Origin: Euborellia annulipes
Lineage: Eukaryota; Arthropoda; Insecta; Dermaptera; Anisolabididae
Direction of reading: 5' to 3'
DNA length: 64,000 nt
Assembly: GCA_023213315.1 (NCBI GenBank)
Contig: JAKCPI010028314.1
Location: 1 to 64,000 of the forward strand
Below, one piece after another: positions 41,258 through 51,408 of the stretch (position 1 is its first letter; each line of letters opens with the position of its first letter). The notes beneath the pieces are model-generated. The model saw only the letters and a program-made list of their open reading frames with translations. It ran no database searches and had not been told where the DNA came from. The translations under genes were made by a program, and so were the position numbers.

Positions 41258-42120
41258 AAATATGGGGTGACTGGTCGCACAGAACACAACTTTATCTTAA
41301 CTTTGGTTATCGAAAGTTATGTTCTGTGTATCAGATTTTTTTGTGTCGACATATATTTAGTTTCCGCCGATATATTAGAATTCAAGATACTCAGAGTATA
41401 ACATTTCACACTCACATTCACATTCACACAGTCTTTTCAGCAACTCAGGCCATATAAGACTTTGACCATAACCGTTGATTAATTAATATATATATTTGGG
41501 GTTCAGGCATTGTTATTTAAGCCATTTGGTATCCAAATGGCTTAAATAAAATCATCGGACTGCCTGGAATCCGAACCCGCGACCTTTGGTTTACAAGACC
41601 AGCAAGCTACCCATACACCAACCCCGAGGGAAAGTATAAAATTTATAAACGTGGGAAAATATTTATATTTTGTGACTATGACAACTATTTATCCTATCTT
41701 TTCTATGAAGTACAAGAGTAAAGTGTGCTTCAAAAGATTTCAAGGGCAAAATGAGAATATACATTTTAAAGAGCATCTAAAAAATAATTGATTTATGAAT
41801 TTCGGAGCGAATTTTGAGAAAATCGAAAAAACTGAAAAAGTACATCAGTAAAGTACTAATACTTTTTGGCCGATTTTGTTCAAAAGCTTTGTGTCACGTC
41901 CCAGAGGGGTGACTAACTTAAATATAAAATTTCGACCTCCTAGCTCATTTCGTTCTTGAGATATTTTGTTCACAGACACACAGACAGACCATGTCGCGAA
42001 AACCACTTTTTTGGATTCAAAACGTGTATATCCATCAAAATCTCGGCATCGAATTTTCGGCATGAATCCAATACTTTCTCTCTATACATATATTACATAT
42101 ATACATAGGTAAGAGAAAGT
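41258..42120 (-). repeat. HER short form, complete order, split by a SINE
   Basis: Starts at a worn hairpin (TATGGGGTGACTGGTCGCAC), continues TTTCCGCCGATATATTAG, is interrupted by a SINE at about 41403-41632, then runs through all body blocks to GGTAAGAGAAAGT before AAAAAT. Confidence 0.88.
41394..41642 (-). repeat. SINE-T nested in HER
   Basis: The minus strand has head GGTGTATGGGTAGCTTGC and GGGTTCGGATTCCAGGCAGT, a body hairpin with GCCATTTGGATACC, and tail CTGAGTTGCTGAAAAGACTG with a GT-rich end. AGTATAACAT and AGTATAAAAT at the borders look like a target duplication with one change. Confidence 0.85.
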
Positions 42121-42539
42121 AAAAATAATATTCATTTAACTATCAACTGTATCTTCTCTGAATTTCATTCATTACTAGTTAGTAGACAACAATACATGAT
42201 ACTATAATAAAAGATAATGACATTATAGTTTGGCAATAATATTTAATCGAGCTCTGATAAGATCAGATAGCCCAATGGTCCACGTAAGCCTTTAATTATC
42301 TCATTAATTATCAGGTAATCTTTGTTTCACATTTCCAGTTTTAAGCCACTTTTAAAAATGAATTGAAAGAAACTAGCCTATTATGCATTTTGCAAAAAAG
42401 GCGTATTACGCTAATTTTAGAAAACTTTAAAGGTTGATGAAAATATTAGCCAGAACAGAACAGACTTTACACATATACAATTTTTTTTTTTTTATAAGCA
42501 TAATAATGATTAGTACCGGTAACCATGTATATAACCCCC
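42121..42539. other. No recognisable feature
   Basis: AT-rich; T14 near 42480. Confidence 0.4.
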
Positions 42540-42880
42540 CCCCTCGTGGCCGAGAGGAGGGGAGTAGGTTCCGACCCCAGGCCGATGAATTTATTTAAAT
42601 CATTTGGATACCAAATATATTAAACAATAGATGAAAGGAGCAGGCAGCCAGCTAGTTTCTAATTAAAGCTGAAACTGTTTCCTGTACAGAGAGTTTCATT
42701 TCGAGGAGACTAATTACCTGGCTGCCGTCTCCTTTCATCTATTGTTTAAATACCTCAGCTACTTTATTTCTTCAAATTTCATTTCTCCAAATAAATTAAT
42801 ACACCTGGATCCGAATTCATATCGTAACTAATTTACAAGTTTCCTTTAAAGTCTAAATGGCCTAAAATACAGAAAAACTT
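42540..42880 (+). repeat. SINE (leucine/serine-like head) split by a foldback
   Basis: CGTGGCCGAGAGG and GGTTCCGACCCCAGG resemble A and B boxes. The body CATTTGGATACCAAAT is cut by the foldback at 42620-42750; the tail AGTCTAAATGGCCTAAAATA resumes near 42850. Confidence 0.55.
42620..42750. mobile_element. Foldback element FB9
   Basis: AAACAATAGATGAAAGGAG and CTCCTTTCATCTATTGTTT form the outer arms; inner arms include GGCAGCCAG/CTGGCTGCC. AAAGCTGAAACTG and TTTCATTTCGAGG in the interior are reminiscent of the FB motif, but no complete core exists. Confidence 0.65.
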
Positions 42881-42885
42881 AAATA

Positions 42886-43010
42886 AAAATCTGGTGTAAC
42901 TGGTCGCCCATTCCGCTTGACTTTTAGATTATCAATAATGACATTTATCAACATTTCTAACTTCTCGACTACATAGTCTACATGTAGTTAGTTCCATGTT
43001 AACAAAATAT
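42886..43010 (-). repeat. HER fragments, decayed
   Basis: AAAATCTGGTGTAACTGGTC and later GTTCCATGTTAACAAAATAT are recognisable HER pieces; the rest is lost. Confidence 0.5.
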
Positions 43011-43348
43011 AAAAATTTTTCTCTGATGAATATAAATTTTTATTAGTGTGAGATGGTTAGCTGAATAGATCTTGTAGAAAGGGATGAAAGAAAGAGAAGT
43101 TACTGCTAGTTTTATTTTGTTTTATTAGGCATTTCAAGCCAACATTTCGGCCAGATATACGACCATCCTAAATGCTGAAGTATGTTAACAAAACTCCTCA
43201 AAAGGTCGAATGGTGCAATTAAATAAAAATAAAAAAATTCTTTTCAGTATATATGAATAAAAAAAAAAATAAATAAATAAATAAAATAAATAAATAAATA
43301 TCCTTATAAAACATAGTAATCAAAGATATGTACTTTTTATTTGTTAAT

Positions 43349-43397
43349 CATAAGGTCCTGAAGAAGGAGCCGTTTTGACCACGAAACGTTGACTTAT
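43349..43397 (+). ncRNA. Hammerhead-like motif in the FB10 loop
   Basis: ATAAGGTC (stem I), CTGAAGA (core), AGGAGCC to GACCAC (stem II region), GAAA, CGTT, then GACTTATAG (stem I partner). ATAAG-GTC pairs with GAC-TTAT with one bulge. GTT is an allowed NUH cleavage triplet. Stem II is weaker than in FB7 or FB11. Confidence 0.45.
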
Positions 43398-43545
43398 AGC
43401 GGAAGGAATTAATTCAAATAAATTGCCTGAACATCAGCTCCGGATTTATTTATTCATCTTTCTCAATAATATTCACAAGGCTGCCCCGATCTTCATCAAA
43501 AATAAAAAATATTTTATTTTATTTTTTGAGGAATTTTGTTGACAT

Positions 43546-43595
43546 ACTTCAGCCCTGAGGATGGCCGTATATCTGACCAAAACGTCGGCTTGAAG
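43546..43595 (+). ncRNA. Hammerhead-like motif, FB10 right arm
   Basis: CTTCAGCC (stem I), CTGAGGA (core), T, GGCC...GACC (stem II), AAAA, CGTC, GGCTTGAAG (stem I partner, 8 pairs with one bulge). The GAAA box is mutated to AAAA here. The opposite arm keeps GAAA but has TTTAGGA instead of the core, so neither arm is complete. Confidence 0.45.
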
Positions 43596-43812
43596 TGCAT
43601 AATAAAACGAAATAAAACTAGCCGCAAATGCTCTTTCTTTCTTCCCTTACTACAATATATATTTTACATGTCGATTTCTAATGTAAGCTAAATATATGTT
43701 GCCACAAAATATTCTGGTGTGATATAATTTGAAGAAAAGTTGCTGTTGATGTTATGGAATGGAAAAGAGCAAGTACAGGTGCAGCAAATAAAGAGCCTTT
43801 GGATGCCAAATG

Positions 43813-43867
43813 CCGAAAAGGAGACGTTTCGGACAAAATTTATTTGTCCATCCTCAGTCCTCGTTGG
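43813..43867 (-). ncRNA. Hammerhead-ribozyme-like motif, FB11 left arm
   Basis: On the minus strand: AGGA (stem I), CTGAGGA (core), T, GGACAAA, loop TAAAT, TTTGTCC (stem II, 7 perfect pairs), GAAA, CGTC, TCCT (stem I partner). This is the most complete example in the window. The single extra T after the core is the only clear departure from the consensus. Confidence 0.55.
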
Positions 43868-44090
43868 CTTATAAATTAATTAGGCACAAAGTTGTCATTG
43901 TTGTTGCGGCACGAATTTGTGCACATGTATATTTTTTATAAAATCAGGTGACTGTCAATGTTTATCTTATGTTTATCTTATAGACTCTGACGAAACATTG
44001 GCACTCGCTTGATTTTATAAAAAAATATACATGTGCACAAATTCGTGCCAAAACAACAATGACAACTTTGTGCCTAATTAATTTATAAGC

Positions 44091-44145
44091 CAACGAGGAC
44101 TGAAGATGGACAAATAAATTTTTTCCGAAACGTCTCCTTTTCGGC
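44091..44145 (+). ncRNA. Hammerhead-ribozyme-like motif, FB11 right arm
   Basis: AGGA, CTGAAGA, T, GGACAAA, loop, TTTTTTCC, GAAA, CGTC, TCCT. Stem II has lost the G of TTTGTCC and is weaker; core and stem I are intact. Confidence 0.5.
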
Positions 44146-44290
44146 ATTTGGCATCCAAAGGCTATCTTCATTTGCTCCACCTGTACTTGCTCTTTTCCAT
44201 TCCATATTCTGGTGTGATGTGGACAGAACACAATTTTCACTTATCGAGATAAAAGAAGTGTGCTGAGCGAATAGTCACACCTCCATTTTT

Positions 44291-45094
44291 ACTTTAAATA
44301 CTCATACTAACTTCGAACCGAAACGTTTTATTTCTGGATGTTTTATTATACACGGTGCATTTGGCTCTCATTTCCACCTCCTTTATCTTAATTTATTTTC
44401 TTTAGCCCTTTTAGAAGATATTTCGATTTTCATACAAATCAAACTTTAACCCTCTTCTGGTTTTTGCCTTTGTACATAAATAAATAATTCTCTTAATTAT
44501 TCCCTTATTATTATTATTAAAATAAACTTCTCTTTTGGTACTTCACAATCTCTTTTAAAACTTTCATTGAAAAGAAAGTTAAAATTAAATAGAGAAATGA
44601 AAGAAGTGATTTTGGGCCTCCCATAACACGACCACTGTGCCTCCATCAGACCAGATGGCGTTAGAGGAAAGGAGACAAACTCCAAAAGAGAGAAGATCCG
44701 CATTAGCGTTCTTCTATCTTCCTCTCTTTTCTTTTTAGACTCTCTTTTTCTCTTAATGTCTCTTATTTTATTTTGTTTTAAACATTCCCTTAAAAACAAT
44801 CAATAATTCTCATCTAACCTTTAAAGGTTCATATTAAGCTAATTTAAAAAAAATAAAGAATACAGCATAGATTGATTTATTTAGTATTTAGGCTGAGTGA
44901 AAAACCAATTATTTTAAGATAAAAGAAGGAAACCCTGAAGTTCCTTATTTAATCGTTCGGGTTTATGTATAACCAATTATTCAGACAAAAGAATATTTTT
45001 TTCTGGTTACATCCATTCCATTCTTGTTAAAAATTTCCATGAATATTATTACATCATATGGTTTATTTATTTAATAGATAGTCTGACGTGACTA
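44291..45094. other. No gene supported
   Basis: A 100-codon minus-strand frame (44497-44799) lies in purine-rich sequence and is basic and low-complexity at its start. GGGCCTCCCATAACACGACC near 44615 is GC-richer and unique. No domain, splice pair or repeat is recognised. Confidence 0.35.
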
Positions 45095-45145
45095 CTTGAT
45101 CTGTTGAAGGGTGACGTGTAGTCCACGAAACGTTAATGAAATTAA
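45095..45145 (+). ncRNA. Degenerate hammerhead-like motif
   Basis: ATCTGTTGAAGGGTGACGTG to AGTCCACGAAACGTTAATG. The core is CTGTTGA instead of CTGANGA. GAAACGTT and a short GTG/CAC stem remain. Confidence 0.3.
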
Positions 45146-45581
45146 ATATTCTCGGCTCCTTTTGTACTTCAGGATTATAAAGTTATTTGCTTTATAGGCT
45201 AATCGTCTCCTCCCGGTATATTTAATTAACGATAATTAATTGACGAATATAGTGTATTTGAAAATTTTTTTTAATCATCTAGCCAATTATATTATACCGT
45301 AAAAATTTTGTAGCCTGATGCATTTTAAAGGTGGAGGCACAAAATATTTTTTTTTTTTTTAAGTTGATAATTAATATTTTTTTTTTTTAATTAATGTTTT
45401 AGGGGAAATTTTATGTTAGTTATTTTCTGTGCCTTTGATGTGCATATGGGGGGGGGGGAGTCCATATATCCAACTCCAACTGAACACAACTACTTACTGA
45501 ACATTATTCGAATTATAAAGTAAAAAAAGAATTTTGAAAAAAAAAAAATAGCCTTTTTAATACAAAAATAATTTTAACACT
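45146..45581. other. No recognisable feature
   Basis: AT-rich with T14, T10 and G10 runs. Confidence 0.4.
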
Positions 45582-45859
45582 AGAAGGTCCAGCGGTGTAA
45601 CTAGCCTTTGAGGGCAGAGGGGGTGAACTCAACTGGGGCGTCGTTTTTCGTTCGACCTTTTTTTTAGCATTCGAAACTCGTTCGGGCTTTTTTTTTGTAA
45701 TTTTTCTCTGGATTTTTGATATAAAATGAATTTATTATGAAATTTCAAAAAAAAAAATCTGATGCGCGAGGGGCGCCAAAAGCTTGATGCGCCTAGGACG
45801 GGGGGGGGGGGGGCGAGCGCCCCCCTTCGCCCCCACCTTGATACGCTACTGAGAAGGTC
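45582..45859. mobile_element. hAT MITE with exact 8-bp target duplication
   Basis: The element (45590-45851, 262 bp) has ends CAGCGGTGTAACTAG and CTTGATACGCTACTG, inverted at most positions. AGAAGGTC is found directly on both sides. It contains long G and C runs near 45800-45830. It differs from hAT-B inside. Confidence 0.9.
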
Positions 45860-45989
45860 CTTATATAAAATTTCATCTCAAAATTCCAACGGGAAGTTGC
45901 CAAAAAAAGCGTGACTGACTGACAGACGGACATTATCGAATTATATAGGCCTATATATATTTTATTTTGCTCAAATTTAATTATTATTT
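45860..45989. other. No recognisable feature
   Basis: AT-rich spacer. Confidence 0.4.
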
Positions 45990-46552
45990 GGAGAGAAGTT
46001 GATGTTAATGTTTGAAATATTAAAGGGCAAGTAATGGAACAGCAAAACAAAAAGCCTTTGGACGCCAAATGGCGAATGAGACGCTTCTGGTGAAATTTTA
46101 TTTTCCCTACTTCTATTTATAAATAATCCACAAAGGTGTCAGTCATATTTATTCATACAAGAGTCTGCACATGCACAATTATATGGACCCTGTTACGCAT
46201 TAGTGTGTCAAGCGCCAGCTACTGAGATTTGAGAAAATTAACATTAAAGTTTTTTGTTTTGATTGGATTATATTTTTTTGTCAATTTTGCAAGTAACTTT
46301 AAATATAATTTTTTTAGGTCATATTTCATAAAAAATACTATTAATTATAGCATCTGAAACAATATTCCGTGCTTAACTCAATTTTTAATTTTTTGGCGCT
46401 TGACACACTAATGCATAACAGGGTCCATATATGGTCTATAAGGATTGTAGATGGACAAATAAAATTTCGTCTGAAACGTCTTCTATGGTATTTGGCATCC
46501 TAAGACTTTTTGTTTTGCTGCACCAGTAGTACTTACCCTTCCTTATTTCAAA
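45990..46552. mobile_element. Foldback element FB12, old copy of the FB11 family
   Basis: AGCAAAACAAAAAGCCTTTG, GGACGCCAAATGGCG and ATGGACAAATAAAATTTCGT match FB11 arms at lower identity. The ribozyme-like core is reduced to TTGTAGATGGACAAAT...CTGAAACGTCTTCTA. Its loop is occupied by another inverted-repeat element at 46181-46430. Confidence 0.7.
46181..46430. mobile_element. TIR element (about 37-bp ends) nested in FB12
   Basis: ATATGGACCCTGTTACGCAT and the following GTGTGTCAAGCGCCA recur in reverse complement at the right end (TGGCGCTTGACACACTAATG, CATAACAGGGTCCATAT). The interior is AT-rich. Flanking TA is possible but not decisive; superfamily unknown. Confidence 0.8.
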
Positions 46553-47304
46553 TTTAATTATTTTATCATCCGTTTACTTCTTCACTCCTTTTACTTTTAC
46601 CATTTTAACGGATCATAATTATTAAATGAGGCAAAAAGAGAGAGAAATATATTTGTATCTCTTTAAAAACAATCAAGATTCGGAGAGTGTGTAGATAAAA
46701 TGGTGTTAACACCTGCAGTTGGGATTTCCTTTAAAAAAACATGAGAGCTAAAAAAAAAAAAAAAGTTTCTATTGATTGCAATTTACAAACTAAAGTTGGT
46801 AGACATCGAACGACACGTTCACATATATTATTAGTAGAGAGAACGAACGAATGAGGGCAAACTCTTTGGGATAATGAAATTGAATTTTAGATATTAAACT
46901 TTAGAAAAAAAAAAAATAAAATAAAATATCTATCGATTGCTCCAGGGCCAATTGGCTAGTGTATATAATAAATAAATTTATTAACGGCACAAGCAATATT
47001 TTGTAAACATAAAAGGGCTAGAACGAACTTTTTTGTTGTTTTCATCGTAAAATATAATTATGTAACTTTAGAAAATGATAAATGAATTTTTCTCTTCGCT
47101 AATGAATAATAAATATATCATATAACCCCAGCACTAACTTACTTAGCTGTCATTATTATTAGTCTTATATTTGTTAATTAATCAAATTCATATAATAGCT
47201 ATAACAGATAAAGTGAAATAATAAATGTATATATCATTATCAAAACTAATTATCACAAAATAATCCTAAAGATATGCAATCTGTGATAAAAGAAGAAGAA
47301 AGAC
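46553..47304. other. No recognisable feature
   Basis: AT-rich unique sequence; no coding signal. Confidence 0.45.
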
Positions 47305-47530
47305 CCCCCCCCCGTCTTAGCTGAATGGTTAGAGATGTTGTCAATTGTCAATATTGATAATCTAAAAGTCAAGGGGAATGAGTTCGGACCACAGGCCGTC
47401 AGATTTATTTAAATCTTTTACCAAATGGTTTAAATAGTATCGTAATTAATATCCTCTTCAGTCATTAGTGTCAGATCTGACACGTTGTGAAAGTCTAAAT
47501 GGCATTAAACGACCCATGGCTCCGAGGAAT
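47305..47530 (+). repeat. SINE, diverged tRNA-derived copy
   Basis: C11, then TTAGCTGAATGGTTAGAG (A-box-like) and GAGTTCGGACCACAGG (B-box-like), body ATTTATTTAAATC with CCAAATGG. A second part (47455-47530) resembles the left part of the SINE-D at 28555 (CAGTCATTATTGTCAGA). Confidence 0.5.
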
Positions 47531-47624
47531 TAAACCAGGGATCTCCAACCTATCCGCGGAATTGGTGTGTTTCACTTGCACTTCCTTTGCACCAGACCCC
47601 ACGGAACCCCTATATTCTAATGAC
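47531..47624. other. Short unassigned stretch
   Basis: CCAGGGATCTCCAACC and CCACGGAACCCCTAT suggest a worn hAT-like element; not resolved. Confidence 0.3.
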
Positions 47625-47940
47625 TAGAGACCGGATTTTAAGCAAAATGCTTATTGCTGAATTTTATAAGCAACCATTAGATATTTAATTTCTACACGAA
47701 TTACGAAAAACTAATTGTATTGAGATTTCATTTTTTATACTTTTTTTGAATTTTCATGCTTTTTTCCCCCTTCGTGCTTATTTGAACTTATTTTACGAAT
47801 ATTTATATAATTTTTAAAAATAATTCATAACATTATTAAGCAAAAACGTTCATGTAAAGCAAATCTTTCGGCAACTGCGCAAATCGCGCCTTTCCTACTC
47901 TGGCTCGGCCCCCCCCCCCTGGAACCCTTACTCTGGCCCG
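47625..47940 (+). repeat. Repeat E, copy 1 (empty site)
   Basis: Shares GCTTATTGCTGAATTTTATA, AGCAACCATTAGATATTTAA, CATTATTAAGCAAAAACGTT and CTGGCTCGG with 60245-60650. At ATGCTTTTTTCCCCCTTCG it lacks the HER-like insertion present in the second copy. Confidence 0.75.
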
Positions 47941-48125
47941 CCTGTGTAGGGGGAGGGGGTAATCTGGTGGGACTGGCCACACACTTTCGGTAATTTAAAG
48001 TTGTATTCTGTACTTGTTTTCCAGAATATATAGACCCATATATATATAACATTTTTAAGTATTTTTTTTAAATTTTATATTAAAATTAATTACCTCCTTT
48101 ACCCCCCTTTGTATCTACCATTGGT
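47941..48125. mobile_element. hAT-B MITE, decayed
   Basis: GGTAATCTGGTGGGACTGG, TTTCGGTAATTTAAAGTTG, CTTGTTTTCCAGAATATA and CCTTTACCCCCCTTTGTATC follow the hAT-B order; the ends are lost. Confidence 0.7.
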
Positions 48126-48457
48126 ATGAGTAGAAGTTGCTTATGAGATGCTTTTAAAAAAAAAAAATTTTTTCTCTCTTTATTCTCGGCCTTCTGCCCC
48201 GTCTTTTTTAAAAGTTTATGCTTATTGAACAACTTTTTATTCAAGATTTTTAATCTTTTTCAAGCACTTTTTACTTTCTCTTAACCTATATTTTTCAAAT
48301 ATTATTATGCTTTTTTGTCCGGTCTTTACTAGTGACTAATCAAGTCTGAATCGATGTAATTATTGAATATTAATATCTAATTAAAATGAATACATTTATT
48401 GTAGAAAACTTTCACTTTTATTGTTATGTCAATAATAATAATCTTAAAGACAACAGG
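48126..48457. other. No gene; trace of HER end
   Basis: TTTACTTTCTCTTAACCTAT (about 48270) is an isolated left-end piece of HER. The remainder is AT-rich. Confidence 0.4.
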
Positions 48458-48575
48458 GGGTTAAATTTATTTAAATCATTTGGATTACAAATCTCTGGAA
48501 CCTAATATATCATAATTAATATTAATATTGAATATCGTAAAAAGTCCATATGGCCTAAGATGCCGAAAAGACTAA
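48458..48575 (+). repeat. SINE tail fragment
   Basis: ATTTATTTAAATCATTTGG, CTGGAACCTAATATATC and GGCCTAAGATGCCGAAAAGA are the body and shared tail of the tRNA-derived SINEs, without a head. Confidence 0.65.
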
Positions 48576-49185
48576 AATAATTGTTTATTTTGTCGACGTC
48601 TAGAGTCATTTTGAACTCAGAATCTCCTGTCTTCTCTGGTTTCTGGGGTATCACCAACCACTTAATCACTTTTTTTAAGAGTTGGAGGGAATTTGTTCGA
48701 CTTATTGAAGCATAATATGAATTAATTATCAAAATCTTCAATATCTTTCATGAAATACCCTATATTTGATAGTGTAAAGGTTTTCATATAATAAACTATA
48801 GTTAAATAGAGATATGGATAAAGCGTCCCCCACCCTTTAAAATAAAATAGGGGCGGTTATATATCTATCCATTAATGTTATGGACGTGTCCAAACCTCTC
48901 TCTCTCTCTCTCTCGTTCATTTGTTTATGTTGGCTGTTAATCTTTTGTCAAATGGAGACACGCCTTGTTTATTATTCTTTAACTTGATATTATCATTAAC
49001 ATGAAGAAGAAGAGATTTTATCTATATCACCTTTACTTAAAAAAAAAAAGTAGCTTTGGGATCAGATAATAAACATGATTAAAAATACTGAAATTTAATT
49101 AAACTTGTTAATTATTGAATAGTAATCAGGGCCTGTCTTAGTGTATTCGGGCTACGAAGTAGCTTCCTCTCCCCTATACTATATT
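48576..49185. other. No gene; (TC)n tract
   Basis: CTCTCTCTCTCTCTCTC at about 48897-48913; otherwise AT-rich and unique. Confidence 0.45.
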
Positions 49186-50401
49186 ACTTTCTTTTATCCT
49201 ATATATAAAATATATAGAGAGAAAGTATTGCGATCAATCTTACTCAAAAATTCGTTGTCGAGATTTTGATGGATATTCACGTTTCCCGAGTCCAAAAAAA
49301 TGGGTCCCGCAAATTGATCTGTTGTCTGTGAACAAAATATCTCAGGAACGAAAAGAGCTAGGTTGAAATTTTATATTTGAATTAGGCATCCCCCCCCCCC
49401 CCCCCAAGTGATGAAAATAAGCTTTTGAACGAAATCGGCCAAAATGTACTAGTACTTTACTGATATGTATTTTTTCAAAATTTGCTCCAATTTTTATTAA
49501 AATTCATAAATCAACTATTTTTTAAATGCTCTTTAAAAAATCTGGTGTGACTGGCGCACAGCACACAACTTTCTCTTACCCTTCGGTAAGAGAAAGTTGC
49601 GCACTGTGCTGGTCACACCAGATTTTTTGTGTCGAGATATATTTAGTTTCCGATAGCACCTTAGTTTCAAACTTGCATTTTAAATGTTGACTGCTTCAAA
49701 TAAACTATGGTTATTTTTCAAAATTTTAATCTCATATTTGGACATTTTATACACAATATAGAATCGTAAATAAATACAAAATTTCATAAGAATTGGAAAA
49801 AAAATTTTAAATGCCTAAAAAGTTCTAAAGGGGACCCCCTTTTGAATCGAAATTAACATACAAATCCCTATAGTAAATTAACATTGGCCAAATGCGAAGA
49901 TAAGGTGGAAAGGGAATTTAAAAAGAGTAGAGAGAGACGATAATGTTTGCAAGTGAGAGAGAGACATATATGTTTTCTTTGAAACAATTAAAGACACAAA
50001 TAAATTTAAAAAAAATGGGAATTTAAATAATAATTGATTTTTAATCTAATAAAAAGAAAAAGATTTAAATTCCGTTACCATGGCAACCATTTCTATCTTT
50101 CCTATGAAGAACAAGAGTAAAGTGGTCTTCAGAAGATTTCAACGGCAAAATGAGAATATACATTTTAAAGAGCATCTAAAAAATAATTGATTTTTGAATT
50201 TTAAAAAAATCCTTGGAGGGAATTTTGAGAAAATCGAAAAAAACTGAAAAAGTACATCAGTAAAGTACTAGTACTTTTTGGCCGATTTTGTTCAAAAGCT
50301 TATTTTGAGCGTGTGGGAAGGTACCTAAGTTAAATATAAAATTTCAATCCGGTAGCTCAATTCCTTCATGCTAAAAATCTGTCCACACATACAGACACAC
50401 G

Positions 50402-50438
<37 letters not shown>

Positions 50439-50912
50439 CAATTTGCGGGACCCACTTTTTTGGACTCAGGGGACCTCAAAACATGTATATCCATCAAAAT
50501 CTCGACATCGAATTTTTGACATGATCGCAATACTTTCTCTCCTATATATTTCATATATAGGCTAAGAGAAAGTAAAAATAAGTAGCGAAATTTTTCATGA
50601 AAATCATTTGAAGTACACTTTACTGATGTACTTTTTCAGTTTTTTGAGATTTTCTCAAAATTCGCTCCTATGATTTTGATTAAAATTCATAAATCTACTA
50701 ATTATTTTTTTAAAAAGTATATCAGTGAAATTTTTCGTGGAAATCGTTTGAAGTACACTTTACTGATGTGGAAGCATTCGTAACTCAGCCCCATCTATAA
50801 ATCGCGTGGTCAAATTGTGAACTTATGTGCTAAGGGCAACTAAATATATCTCGAAACAAAAAATCTGATGTGACAAGCTCAGTATACAACTTTCTCTTGC
50901 CGAAGGGTAAGA
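49186..50912 (+). repeat. HER copy interrupted by a second, opposite HER
   Basis: The first part (49186-49535) begins ACTTTCTTTTATCC and follows HER order up to AAATGCTCTTT. The long-form HER at 49541-50573 on the minus strand lies in the middle. From about 50600 the plus-strand copy resumes (TCATTTGAAGTACACTTTAC) and runs to a worn right hairpin near 50870-50912. Confidence 0.75.
49541..50573 (-). repeat. HER long form, complete (1.03 kb), nested in HER
   Basis: Right hairpin at 49541-49627, the 370-bp long-form segment (about 49660-50040), then body blocks and a (CA)n run (50401-50435) to the GCTAAGAGAAAGT terminus. A-runs (6 and 5 bases) flank the two ends, the counterpart of the T-tracts around plus-strand copies. 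Confidence 0.92.
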
Positions 50913-51040
50913 GGGAACTCATTTCGGATAATAAAAATATAATATTCAGTAACTTCTTTAACAATATTGGAAGGAAAATTAGGGCATTAATGAACCTTCT
51001 CGTCCTAATATTATTATTAATTATTTAATATAATTTTTTT
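50913..51040. other. No recognisable feature
   Basis: AT-rich spacer. Confidence 0.4.
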
Positions 51041-51200
51041 TTTTTTTTAACACTCTTTTCTTTTCATTCGCACTCACACTCACACAGTTCTTTCGGCAAC
51101 TTAGGCCATTTAAGACTTTACGATAACCGTTAATTATTAATATATCCATTGGGGGTCCCGTCATTTCTATTTAAGCCATTTGGTATCCAAATTTTCGAAA
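51041..51200 (-). repeat. SINE-T, 5' truncated
   Basis: The minus strand has the tail (TAAGTTGCCGAAAGAACTG, GT-rich run, A-run) and part of the body (GCCATTTGG-type reversed). The head is missing. Confidence 0.75.
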
Positions 51201-51239
51201 TAAAAAATTGGACTTTTCATAAATTTTTGTTTAAATTTG

Positions 51240-51408
51240 TTTAAGGTCTTTTTCGGCATCTCAAACCATTTAGACCCCATTCCTATTTATTTCAAATGAT
51301 TGGTAACCAATTCAAATGAAATAAATTTTTCTCGCTTGGGACGGGAAGCGAACCCGGGACCCCAGGTTCGAGAAGCCACTGTCTTCTCTCTCGGTCACAG
51401 GCTCATAA
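51240..51408 (-). repeat. SINE with leucine/serine-like tRNA head
   Basis: The minus strand reads GAGCCTGTGACCGAGAGAG (A-box region), GGGTTCGCTTCCCG (B box), a hairpin of ATTTCATTTGAATTGG with its partner, and the tail TTTGAGATGCCGAAAAAGAC. The head differs from SINE-T, but the tail is shared. Confidence 0.75.

Larger units (their letters stand above)
43081..43646. mobile_element. Foldback element FB10 with hammerhead-like motifs
   Basis: Outer arms run from GATGAAAGAAAGAG (43083) and from CTCTTTCTTTCTTCCC (right end). Inner match is TTTATTTTGTTTTATTAGGC with its complement. The left and right arms carry outward motifs (43131-43180 minus, 43546-43595 plus). The loop contains a third, independent motif (43349-43397) and AAATAAATAAAT repeats. 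No protein. Confidence 0.75.
43709..44218. mobile_element. Foldback element FB11 with exact 15-bp target duplication
   Basis: The insert (43724-44203, 480 bp) lies between two copies of ATATTCTGGTGTGAT (43709-43723, 44204-44218), a sequence belonging to HER. Inside, arms of about 200 bp form near-perfect inverted copies from TATGGAATGGAAAAGAGC to GCTCTTTTCCATTCCATA, with a loop of some tens of bases. Each arm has an outward hammerhead-like motif. A 15-bp duplication is too long for cut-and-paste transposons and fits target-primed reverse transcription, as in LINEs or Penelope-like elements. Confidence 0.9.
43676..44290 (+). repeat. HER 3' fragment split by foldback FB11
   Basis: AAGCTAAATATATGTTGCCAC and ATATTCTGGTGTGAT precede the insertion. 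GTGGACAGAACACAATTTTC and the rest of the right hairpin follow it. The 15-bp duplication shows HER was the older sequence. Confidence 0.85.

Noticed and set aside
43962..44240. 92-codon minus-strand frame
   Set aside because: Falls entirely in an arm of foldback FB11 and is repeat-derived.
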